Assembly (NCBI RefSeq): GCF_018320785.1
Contig: NC_054873.1
Coordinates: 20,302,196-20,366,195 of the forward strand
Direction: 5' to 3'
Source of the DNA: Cheilinus undulatus
Lineage: Eukaryota; Chordata; Actinopteri; Labriformes; Labridae
Length of the DNA: 64,000 nt
Shown here: positions 39,601 to 50,233 of the stretch, one piece after another
How positions within the stretch are numbered: position 1 is the first letter of the stretch
How the letters are laid out: each line of letters starts with the position of its first letter
Translations under genes and position numbers: made by a program
The notes under the pieces: generated by a model
What the model was told of the DNA's origin: nothing
Database searches by the model: none
What the model saw: only the letters and a program-made list of their open reading frames with translations

Positions 39601-42600
39601 AGTTCAATATTTTTTGTCACTTGTTTCTGAAAGTGAAAACCATATGTAGACTTGTTACACATAAAGTGAAGTATTTCAAGCCTTTATTTCTTGCTGAAGT
39701 ATTTAAAGTCAAATTTTTCTTCCCATTATTCCTTGATGTACATCTTTGTTGCTCAGCAGTGCAGGGGTGCCATTGTCATATTTTGGACTTCTCACCATAC
39801 ATTTTCTAATGGGAGACAGGTCTGACCAATCTAGCACTTGCATGCTTTTACTGTGACACCATGCTATTGTAACTCATGAGGAAGGTGGCTTGGCATTGTC
39901 TTGCTTGAAGAAGCAGGGATGTCCCCGAAAAAGACGTCATCTGGATTGAAGCATACAATGCTCCAAAACCATTTATATACCTCTTAGTATTAATAGTAAA
40001 TCCACAGTTACCCATGCCATGGGCACCAATACACTCCAACACTAGCACAGATGCTGGCTATTGAACTTTCCTCTGATAATTTTAAGTATGGTACTTTTCC
40101 TTCAGAGCTTGGAGGGCTTGATGGCCATTATTTCCAAAAACAATTTAAAGAGGGGAGTCATCACAGCATTCTTTTCCACTTTAGGTCAGCCCATCCCAGA
40201 TGAGCTTGGGCCCGGAGAGGTCTGCAGCACTTCTGGACGTTGTTGATATATATGCTTTCATTTTGCATGGTAGAGTCTTAACTTGTATTTGTAGGTGTAG
40301 TGACATACTGTTTTAACTGACAAGGGTTTTACTAAGTGTTTCTGGGCCCAAATTGTGATATCCATCACACAATTATGGCAGTTTTTAATACAGAGCTGCC
40401 TGAGGGAATCAGAGGTTTCAGACATTCAGTGTTGGTTTTCAGCCTTGCCCCTACATGCAGAGATTGTTCTTACTGAATACCTTATAGACATTAAGACCTT
40501 TTAGACTTAACTTGACAAAGGAAATTAGAAAAGAAAAAATGGTGAGTAATTTAGAAAAAACAAAGAGAATCTATGTTGTGGTAATAAGACAAGTTTACAA
40601 AAAGTCTGGTCTGAGAGTACAGACACATGTGATCCATTTTTGCCAATTATCGATAAATTAATCTTTTTGTGCTCAAGGTTAAAAGTTATTCTTTCCATCA
40701 CAAATATGCTATGCACCAGTTCAATAAATTCATCTACATTGGGTATCTCCTTTTTCAGCAATTTCCTGGTTTAGCACTTTTTACATGACCAGTTAACTTA
40801 CTTAACTGTGGAATGTTGTGCTTGTGAGGCATTCCCCACTTGTCCCTATCCCAACACGTCGCAGGCATCAAATTCGGAATTTATGTCTACTAGTATTTTT
40901 TAAAGTTTGTCAGTTTGAACAATGAATGTCTTGTCTTTGTGCTATCTGTAACTGAATATATGTTAAAAGGTTTACAAATCACTGTATTGTTTATAGCATT
41001 CCACACATCCCAACTTTTTTGGAATTTTGTTTGTGGAGGTTTATCACCACTTGTCTACTGCTCTCAGTCTCAAAGACACTTGCAGTGTCTGAAAGTTGCC
41101 TAGTGTTACTTTGAATTATATCCAAGAAGCATGTATCTCTGTTAGACACAAGAAGCAAATTAATAGATCTGTCACCTGAGGTCATGGTTCTGCCTCAGCT
41201 CCAGCCAGATATTTTTGGCAGCAGAATAAAGCTCCATGGCCTCTTCCCACTGACCTCCCTGCATAGCTGAGACGATCTCTAGCAGGGCTCGCATGGAGGC
41301 TTCATATCTAGTGTAATAGATGGAAAAATTAGTATGCATTCCTGGTAAAACAAACGTAAATCAACTCTTCCGTTTGACCCTCACCTGATAAGATCGTCCC
41401 TGTCCAGGAACACCTTTGCCTCACGCTGTACTTTGTAATCTGGGAAAGCTAGGCGTCCTGTGTTAACCAGTAGGATGGTGAAAAGCTGGTTCTGACCACC
41501 AGCTGCCATCTCCTCCTCATCCATAGTGTCTGTTAAGGAGAAAAGAAGGAGGATGCGAGAAAAGACGGCCCTGGGACCACGACACAGACGCACGCAGGAA
41601 CCAGCAAGCTGCCTTGCCCTTTCAGGGTAGAGAGAAGAAGAATGAGATCACTAAAGCAGAGATATTAATGCGAAAGAAAGAAAAAATATGTTATTTCATA
41701 TGTTTCACCTTTTCAGGATGACAGCCCCAATATTGTTCTGTGCATTAGTCACAAAGAACAGGGACTTTTGTTTGCTCAGACGGAGAAGTCCATCCACTAG
41801 CTGCTGTTTTTGAGTCCCAGAGTTACCCAGGTGGAAAGTTTTGGCCAGAGATTTGAGTTCAGGTGCTGGAAGGAGATCCAGAGCTTCCCCTAAGTCCTGA
41901 AGGTCACTCTCTTTGATTGACAAAACAAAAGAGAAGAATATACAACAAAAATCACATTTTGAGGTTTGTTGACTAAACCTTAAATGTACTTTACAAACAT
42001 GATGTATTGTATCACACTTTATAAAAACTTGATTTTGTCGTGTACAGTCGTGTAAGTAGGCCTGTCCACAGAATTGGCTGGGCCCCTGAAAAACCCAGTG
42101 AATAGGCCATCCCCAGTTGTGATTTATTAATGATATCAATGCATGGAAGGAAAAGACGCACTGGTGCTAGTGCCCACCAAACAGTTACTTCATTTTGGAG
42201 CTGAAAAGGGTGTCAAGCTGTAATTTGATTCTGGTGTCATAAGAATTTATTTTGTGCCGCTTTTCAACCAATTTTCACTACTTTTCTGCCCAATTATGCA
42301 ACATTTTTTCCACCTTTACCTCATTTTCAACACTTTTTGCCCCTTTTTGATCCCTTTTAACCACTCTATCTGGCTATTTTTGCAAAAGTTTTGCCACTCT
42401 TTTTCCATTTCTGACACTTCTTGACCCTTTAACCCATTTTTGCCACTACTTCTCACTACTTTCTCAAACTCCTTTTGCAACATGTTTGCCACTTTTAATA
42501 CATTTTGACCTCATTTGCCTCTGTCAACCCATTTTCCCCACTCTGTAATTCTTTTTCACAACTTTCACTGCAATTTTTTTTCTAACCCATTTAGGACATG

Positions 42601-45600
42601 TTTAACCCACTTTTTGGAATTATTTAATCATTTTCCCTTAAAGTTGTCTCACTTCCCCCGTGTTACTTTCTGGCATCTTTTTGTTTGTGCACATCATGGC
42701 TTAGCTTTGAAGTCTGACATTACTTTCCAAGTGGTTTAGTCAATGTACCCATCCACACTGTGTCAAGCATTAAAGAAAAAGATGTAATCAGTCTTTATGC
42801 TGATCATCACATTTTCTTGTGCAGGTCACATAATGGTATCACTTTTGTTTTTTATTTGTTTCCTAACCAGCTAAAAGCTTCATGCAGGATTTTTGATAAA
42901 ACAAGTAAGCAAAAATGGATGAATTTGGCAAAATTACTGTTACCATGTAAGCAGCAGCGAAAGGTTAAAAGGTGGATATAAGCAAAGACATTCAAAACTG
43001 GTCATGGAGGAAGAAAATATGCTAACAACATAATTGTTTTAGGGACTTTTCTTACTTGCAAACCCAACTAATCACTCATTTACTGGTAAAGACTGAAAAG
43101 ATTTTGTATTGCCTATCCTAGCATGCACTGGTAGGGATTAATAAGATGTCAGATCGGTTTCCTATCTTGTCCTCACTTTCACTACTGCCTACATCCCCTT
43201 TGGTAAACAGCAGTACTATCTAAAGAAAAACAGTGCAATAGAGTAGTTCAAATAATTGATGTCTCCTGGTTATACCTTGAAAACATAACCTAAACAAAAC
43301 TCAACAGCATAGTAAAGAAGCGAAGTTAAAAATATATATATATAGATACTTTTGGACATCATCAAATTCTAAGAATTCTGAGTCAACAGTACTGAAAAAT
43401 ACTAAACTAATAATAATAGTTTAAAAAAGCAACAGATCTTCATCAAAGCCAAAAGCTGCTGTAAGCAAAAGAGAGAGCTATTGCCATTGTATAGTTAATG
43501 TGATAATTTTTTTATTTAACTATTTTAACTGAATAATAACCAATTATTGAAGAAACCCGTCTTAATTTATCTATTTATATTTATTTTTATGTATTTATTT
43601 CTGACACAGTATATAGGCTTCTTTAAAATGTTAGCCCTTTTTCTTATAACTACATTTTAATGGGTTAAAAGTGGCAAAAATTGTGTTGATGGGAAAACAT
43701 GGGTGAAAAACAGGCAGAAACATTGTAAAAAGGGGTTAAAAAGGCAAAAATGGTTTAGAGTGACAAAAATGTGCACACCAAATAGTGAAATGTGGGAAAA
43801 TGGGCAAAAAAAAAGAGTGAAAAGGGGTTAACAGTAGTAAAACTGGGTTAACTGGGTTTCTGAAAGGCAGAAAAATTGGTTCAAAGTGGTAAAAACGTGT
43901 AGATATAGTGTCAGAAAGAGTTTAAAAAGTGGCAAAAATAGGCCTAAAAGATAGTGAAATGGGATCTTAAAAGTTGCAAAATCTATTGAAGGTGGCAAAA
44001 CTGTTTATGTGGTAAAAATGGGCAAAAAAGCAATGAAAATATGTTAAAAATGTGGGGAAAAAATGGGTAAAAAGTGTGAAAATTTGATTTGAAAAGTTGC
44101 AAATGCAGTGGCAAACATGGGCACAAAACATAGGTAAAAGGAAAGTGGCACAAAAAAAAAAAAAAAACAATTTTAACATCAGGACCCTATAATAGCTTGA
44201 CACACTTTTCTGCTCCAAAATGAGGTAACTGTTAGCCAGGATGCTAGCACCAATGCCACTGATCCAACACACAAACACTGATACCATCAGTAAATCACAA
44301 CTGGGGAGGGCCCATTCTCTGGGTTTGCTGGGGCCTAGTCCTGTCTAGATGTAGTATTTTTGTTGCCTCGGTGTAACAATATTGCTTGACTTTTGCTAGA
44401 ATTATTAAGTTTATATAGTTTAAAAATCTGGATTTATAAAAATCCAAGATATGACTTTAAGAAATGGACTCTCCAAAAGATCTTCCAAAATGTAAAATCA
44501 ATCACCAGGATTCATTTACCTGACTGTAGAAAACCAGCTTGAACAAGCTCCTGTGCAACAGGCCCCAGATCACTGCTTATCTCTTCATAATCCAGTTTAT
44601 TCACCTGAAGCCACTTCAGTTTCCTCTGGAAGAGTCTCACGTACAGTTTCTGGCCCATGACTTTAAGAAGACAAACACATTAGTGACAAAATCTAACTTA
44701 CATCTAACAACAGCTGGTTGATATTACTTGTGCATACCTGATAGCTTCTCAAAAGCATTCACTACTGACATGTCATGATCATCGAACAGTGCTCTATCAT
44801 CCTCATTCTCCAGGACAGCCTCGAGCACAGTGCGGAAGTTACGCAGGTAGTAGGGAAGCCATGTGGGGTGAGAGGTCTCAACAGCCTGGTCACTTTTAGT
44901 GTTCACAGCACCAGAATCTGTGAGCGAATCACTATTGATCACTGCAGCACTTTCCTGGGATGTTTCCTCTGAAGTCAGGGGAGGATCACATGTGGCGGTG
45001 GTAAGAGGTAGGTGTGCTTCTGTCGTCTCTTCTTTTTTTCCAGACACATTATTATCCTGCTCTCTGTTTTTGTAATCATATTTTGCTTTCTTTCTAAAGA
45101 CAGATTTGTGGCCAGTGAAGGGTTTTCTCTTTGCAAGTTTAGAGGGAGAGGAGTGCAGCTTTGGGGTAATCCGTTTTTGGACTGATTTAGATTCATTTGC
45201 TTTGAGTCCTTCCTCTGAACACGATAGACTTTCCACTGCTTTTGGAGTCTTTGGGCTGCTTTCTGTCAGGTCAATGACCGTCACACAATCTTTTCTGTAT
45301 TCTAAACTCTGAATCAAATTCTCTTTCTGTGAGTTGCTGAGTGTCTCAGAAGAGCATATCTCCTTTTCAGTAAATGTTTGTGAATTTGAATCCTCTTTCA
45401 CTGTGCTCTCAGGTGCCTTTTGACATTTCTTAGATAACTTGGAGGCAAGACTTCCCAGGTCAAGCGTCCTGACCACACGATTACTGCTCAGCTCCTGTGG
45501 TATGTGCTGGCAGTTATTCTTTTTAAAATAAGGGCTGGTACTGGTCTCTTTCACCTCTTCTTCCTTGCTTAGATTCAGCTCTGGGGATTTTGGAGGATTC

Positions 45601-45899
45601 CTTCTGGGTGACAGCTGGGTGTTTGGCACAACACTACCACTTGCTGAGGTTGCACTGCTGTCTCCTCTCTCAAAGTTCTGACATTGTAAATCAATGTGCT
45701 CATTGATCTTGAATCTTGGTACCAATCGGCCACACAGGGGGCAGGCAAGCCGAGGAGGAGGCTGGCTGCTGAAAAACGAGGTGATTGGAGATGTGGTAGC
45801 AGGACTGGCAGAAATCCCAGCTTTAACACTTCCTTTCTTCTTGGTCTTGGACAATGATAGCCTCCTGTTTGCTGTGTCTTTGGTAGCTCTCTCGGTCAT
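36689..45899 (-). CDS. fan1: FAN1, FANCD2/FANCI-associated nuclease
   Basis: Nuclear 5' flap endonuclease and 5'-3' exonuclease of interstrand crosslink repair, also linked to mismatch repair through MLH1. Thirteen exons, all GT-AG and in phase: 45899-44738, 44660-44520, 41910-41709, 41618-41385, 41307-41176, 39235-39127, 38993-38874, 38363-38199, 38111-37949, 37864-37761, 37682-37488, 37054-36926, 36826-36689; 997 residues against 1017 in human. A UBZ4 zinc finger (Cys53, Cys56, His68, Cys73) is followed by SPYF (122-125), the MLH1-binding motif, and a conserved LGSLASKLS. The SAP-like segment ([18 protein letters not shown]) and TPR-like helices follow. The C-terminal VRR-NUC domain keeps GGLPDLVVW (Asp940) and LVEVKG (Glu955, Lys957), so the catalytic triad is intact. 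Introns hold two large repeats (39451-41025, 42079-44336). The first ATG (45899) is in the expected place before the zinc finger. Confidence 0.96.
39451..41025. mobile_element. nested DNA transposon relic (fan1 intron 5)
   Basis: The left end ATTCCAAAAAAACTGCCAAC and, read inward from the right, ATTCCAAAAAAGTTGGGATG form inverted termini that stay similar for about 100 bp (both contain a 'CAAGACAAG(A/C)' block before GTTCAAACT). The internal segment near 40130-40260 (AGATGAGCTTGGGCCCGGAG, GTTGTTGATATATATGC) belongs to a common fish DNA transposon. Near 39565-39700 a different element end is embedded (CTTAAAAAAATTAGAATATC), so the copy is nested or chimeric. No intact transposase. Superfamily not assigned. 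Confidence 0.6.
42250..42670 (-). repeat. minisatellite array, left arm
   Basis: Degenerate tandem units related to TTTTTGCCACTTTT, the reverse complement of the array at 43660-44165. Followed inward by TTTGTGCACATCATGGCTTA and CTTTCCAAGTGG, which also border the solo array at 4600-5440. Confidence 0.8.
43660..44165 (+). repeat. minisatellite array, right arm
   Basis: Degenerate units related to GTGGCAAAAA and TGGGCAAAAA, spaced by GGGTTAAAA variants, ending in a run of A (about 44151-44167). Direct-orientation relative of the array at 4600-5440. Confidence 0.8.
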
Positions 45900-46560
45900 G
45901 ACGACGTAAGGAAAGTTGAAAACTCATGCGTTTTTCAGGGGCTTCCCTGCTTATTCAACGAGGATCTATCCGTGTAATGCCACGGTTTTTGATTACTTTA
46001 AACGCTAACGCCGACTTAGAATTGAACACAAGTTGTGCCAACCGCCTAAAAATATCCAATTTTTATTAGTATGCAAGAAAACGCTAAAAGCATTTGTATA
46101 AAAGGAGTGACAGCGGCTAAAATGGAAGCTAACATACCGGTGGGTCATTTGTTAACAGGAACAGCAGCAACAAAAACAATCCCGCTTCCCAGGCTCAACC
46201 AACAGAGCGCAGAGCGTCTTTGAAGTTTGAGTAATCGATCCCAGCAACATCGATATTTTCAAACACTCCCTATTCTTAAACGCTCGGGTAATGTAAATAA
46301 AATACGTTTATCAGTTTACATGATATGTATGCATACAGATGTAATGGTAATATATTTAAAACTTGCATGAAAAATCAACTTTTAATTCTCAGTGGCACCC
46401 CAATAAATTGTTACATATAATCAATAGATGATTGGCTTTAGGATTTCAAACAAAGATAATGTAAGTATATTATTTAGGAATATTTGAATGCTGATCTCAG
46501 TCGGTTTTAGGTGAGTTATTTGTCGGGGAACAGGCAGCATTGAACACATGATTGGGGGTG
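45900..46560. promoter_or_regulatory. fan1: fan1 5' region and spacer
   Basis: Upstream of the fan1 start codon; the less AT-rich DNA up to about 46260 is the likely fan1 leader and promoter. No TATA box is obvious at the expected distance. Divergent with apba2. Confidence 0.35.
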
Positions 46561-46686
46561 TATTTTCTACACAGGTTCCTGGGCTGCTGTGCGGCTTTTA
46601 TTCAAAAATCACCATTCCGGAGAGCAACCTGATCCGATCAGTACACGGGCATTTCACAACGAGGGCCACCGGTTGTACAGATGCTG
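46561..46686 (+). other. apba2: candidate non-coding first exon of apba2
   Basis: A moderately GC-rich segment ends in a strong donor, ATGCTG|GTAAGTACC at 46686/46687, and lies upstream of apba2, whose first coding exon begins with an acceptor at 50201-50202 and therefore needs an upstream leader exon. A second possible donor, CACAA|GTAAGCC, lies near 47108. The left border is not determined. Confidence 0.3.
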
Positions 46687-47575
46687 GTAAGTACCACACA
46701 TATTTTTCTCTGTAAAACAAATGTAAAACGAGGTTTTAGAGATGCACAAAGGCCTATCCGGCTCCCGACAGGGATGAGGAGGACAAAGCTGGACGTCTGC
46801 TACAACATCAGCTCATAAGCTGGATGTCAGCATGGTGCAGTCTCGATGCTTCAAATCAAGGTCGCTGTAAATTGCAGCAGCAGGGTGATTTTGCTCCCAG
46901 ATGGGGAAACAAGTAGTGTTTACGGAGGGAGTCAGACCCATCACTGCGGGCTATGTGCGCAGGAAAAATATATTTCTGTTTATCTTGTCGATATCTATCC
47001 GGACGGAAATGAGGCGTCCACTTGTAGGGAAACCAGAGCAACCACAACAACCACTCCTGCAGCTGCGGCAAAAGTTCAGCGTAATAGGTTCATAAAATAC
47101 CATCACAAGTAAGCCAAGGGCAGGGCAAAATACGTGAAATGTGCTTCTGAAAAAGACTGCTCCTCCACTCGGCTAATTATGCGTCTTATTGTTTTTAATT
47201 AGCAGTTCAGCACCTTGGAGAGGTCATGATCGGTCCGCGTATTATTGGAGGTGATCTGTGGGGATTAGTTTTTTTCCTCTCATAATACCATAATCTCAGT
47301 CGCATTATAAACACCGGAAGATTCGGATTTATTGTGTTCATAGCTTAAACCCTCAGTCATCCCTAAATGGTTGCGCCCAAAACAGCTCAAACGAACTGTT
47401 TTTCCACATTAGCCACTAGCTGAGATGTTCAGATGAGGGTGTTGACTTGTTTGGACTGGGCGTGTACCACAGGCTACCAATACTGTCAACGTGATATTCA
47501 GAATACAAATAATAGTGAAAAAACTTCATTTTTATAACCAGGCCGAGAAGACACGTTCAGTTTCAGTGTTTATCA

Positions 47576-47612
<37 letters not shown>

Positions 47613-48329
47613 CAAAATATGGATTTTTTCACTGTATTAGTCCGTCAAAATTTAAAAAATTCAAAACTAACGGCATTATTTTCCTTAAAAATGGATCTTT
47701 TTGGGTGTTATGAATGAATGTTAGCCAATTAACCAGTAATTTTGTTGATGATTAAGTTATGTTGGGTCTATTTTTTGCCAGGAAATTTTGATGTACATAT
47801 CATATTTGCCCTAAGTACTAGGTGAGGACTGTAAAATAGATTTTTCAAAATACAAAAAGCTTCATATGACATTATAAGCCTACTAAAAGAGAAAACAATG
47901 CCGTCAATCCAACAATTGTATTTTGGATGTACTTTTCTTCTCCTAAGCTTTTGATCTCTTAAAAAGGTCATAATAGAGAACAAGCAAAATGCAATTTATT
48001 TCTTATAAACATTGTTTGCATTCTTATTCATTATATGTTTATTTACAGAACAGAGGATGTGATGCTGTCTTGGTCCAGCAAACAGATCCTTTAAGAGATG
48101 CCTTTCAGTGCAAGTCAAGAATGTTGTCTCTCACCACATGATATAGTAGTTTCACTTTTACAGTTTATATACAGTATTAAGAAATTCTAAAAAAAAAAAA
48201 AAAGATAAGGATGATTTAAGCATCAGAAAACGTCAAATGCAGCTGGTCTTTGCCAATTTTGACTGTTGTTCTGTTGTGCAAGTCATCAAAGATAAAACAA
48301 ATTAGATCTAGTTTTGAAAGTCAGAGCAT
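46687..48329. other. fan1-apba2 spacer or apba2 5' intron
   Basis: No coding exon recognised. Contains a (TTA)n microsatellite (47577-47611). Confidence 0.4.
47577..47611. repeat. (TTA)n microsatellite
   Basis: About eleven uninterrupted TTA units. Confidence 0.95.
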
Positions 48330-48610
48330 TGGTGGTCATTATCTTAAAAGACTTTTGACACTGTTAGTCACAATGTTCCTCTTTGAAAATTTAATTTCTT
48401 TTGTAATGCACTTACATGGATGAAGGCATACTTGCACTCATAAAATATGTGCACTAAGATAAATTATGCATGCTTTTCTTTTACTGATTGTACTTTTGGT
48501 GTTCCTCAGAGATCAGTCTTTGAACCAATATTATTTAGCTAGTCTATTAATGACGTACCCCTGATTTGCTAAGAGGCCCATATCCAGATGAAAGCAAAGT
48601 TCAGTTGCCA
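48330..48610 (+). mobile_element. LINE reverse transcriptase remnant, copy 1
   Basis: Plus-strand reading gives KTFDTVSHNV..L near 48348-48380, ALTWMKAYL near 48405-48430, and CTFGVPQ(R)S near 48488-48515 with an IND(V)P tail near 48548; these are the ordered conserved blocks of a non-LTR reverse transcriptase (FDxxxHxxL, then GxPQGS, then YINDL). Frame breaks and stops throughout. Family probably L2/CR1/Rex-like, from memory. Confidence 0.6.
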
Positions 48611-48860
48611 CGATCTTGGCACTGTTCTCTGTTGAAACAAGCTTTGGTGGCAGAAGTGTTGTCCTGTCCAGCCTGTGGCTTCCCCCTGTCATTCCTCTAC
48701 CTCTCATCCCTGTTTCTTTTTACTGTCCTCCTCTATAAATAAAGGCATAAAACACACAAAAATAAATATTTAATTTTGAAACTTTGATGAGTATAGCAAG
48801 GCCTGTTTTGATACCACGGGTACAAAAAGAAGTCCTAGGCCAGCATTATTAGGTAATTTC

Positions 48861-49139
48861 TTGGTTTCCATTATCAGGAATTGCAGGCAAATCTCTGCCA
48901 AACGACTAAATTACACAAAAAACCAAGGCAATATCCATTGTCTTTGTGTAATTAAAACAGTGTACAAAAGCCCTGCAATATTTGTTGATTGTACTTTTGG
49001 TGTTCCACAGGGATCAATCCTTGAACCATTATCATTTATTTTGTATATTAATGATGTACCCCAGATTTGCGCAGAGGCCCATATCCATTTTTATTCCTTA
49101 CCTTGTATTATGAAACCCAGTCATGTGCATAAGTTTTAG
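48861..49139 (+). mobile_element. LINE reverse transcriptase remnant, copy 2
   Basis: An open segment reads DCTFGVPQGSILEPLSFILY then INDVPQICAEAHIHFY (near 48986-49105), the GxPQGS and YINDL blocks of a non-LTR reverse transcriptase, stopping just short of the FADD catalytic box. Nearly the same 120 bp occurs about 500 bp upstream in copy 1. Confidence 0.7.
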
Positions 49140-50202
49140 TCATATATACTGCTAATGATTCATTATGTGCCTGACACACATGTGTCACTTGGCAGCCAAG
49201 GTCAAGCTTGATGGCATCTCTTTTGTCCAGGCCTTTTCTGGTAACATGCCCAGTTTTTGGGCCTTGGGACATTCACAGCATGACCAGGGGCTCGTGGCAA
49301 CCCTACTACCAATCCGGACAGTACCCTAGGCTGTGCTTATTCGCCACATCCACTTCTCACTCTAAACTAAAGGTGCCGACTTTGTTATTTTTTTCAACAG
49401 ATTACTGCCCCGTGGTCCTGGTGGTACGCAAAGACATCCAGAGCATAACTGGGGTTGTGTCAATCCTCCGTCCCCCCTGATGGTGCCCTCAGGCAGTTTT
49501 CTTTGCCAAAGCTACACCTTACTGCAGCCTCAGTTTTTGGCCCAAACCTTCCTAAAACTTATGCACAGTACTGTAGATGCAGTTTTTTCAGTTTTGGAAA
49601 GTTTTGCTTCCAGGCATTGGCATTATTTCAAATCATGTGGAATCCGAAAACTCTCAATGTTTTGAAAATTTTGACAAACTTAGTTATGATAATATTTTAT
49701 GTGCTATTTATTTCAACTCCTCTCAACAGTACCGCCACCTTTCATACAAAAAATAAGCAGCCCAAAGTAGTTTATCAAAGAACAGATGGACAGGAACAGA
49801 TATTGATAGGAATAGATATAATGCTAAAGGATTAAAGCAAGAATAAAGTAAATACGTACTGTATATATAATCTAAGAAATATGAATAAAACAAATTCAAA
49901 CCAGCAAAACGTTTATTTAGACAAATTAAATACCAGTGATATAAGAAATGTAAAAACAATGATAAAACTGTTAAAAGACTGTAAATTACTCTAAATTTAA
50001 AGGAACACTATAAAGATTGGTTTTAAAAAAAAGTTATTTATCCTTATACTAGGTAAAAAGTTCTGGCCACAAAAGGAAAGCATTATGTGTTTGTAAAGGG
50101 TAAAAATGTGCACAGATATGAATGAAAAATGTGCATGGAGCATTCTGCAAACATCTCCTGGATCTAATTGATTTAATTTTGGTCATCTATTAATATCCAC
50201 AG
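49140..50202. other. apba2 5' intron, distal part
   Basis: No recognisable exon before the acceptor at 50201-50202. Confidence 0.4.
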
Positions 50203-50233
50203 GGTTGAGGGCAGTGGGCTTACAGGGCCAGTT

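Larger units (their letters stand above)
42079..44336. mobile_element. element with inverted minisatellite arms (fan1 intron 2)
   Basis: Two arms face each other. The left end GGGCCCCTGAAAAACCCAGT with ATCCCCAGTTGTGATTTATT matches, in reverse complement, the right end AAATCACAACTGGGGAGGGC followed by GGGTTTGCTGGGGCC; terminal domains of about 165 bp correspond throughout (for example GGTGCTAG and ACAGTTACxTCATTTTGGAG on both sides). Internal to each lies a minisatellite, T-rich in the left arm and A-rich in the right. The core (about 42745-43655) encodes nothing recognisable. No target duplication could be settled. It looks like a non-autonomous DNA transposon with giant inverted arms, lying wholly in an intron between the second and third fan1 exons. 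Confidence 0.65.

Noticed and set aside
43967-44287. 106-codon minus-strand open frame at the right arm of the fan1 intron element
   Set aside because: Again the stop-poor minisatellite; not a transposase.
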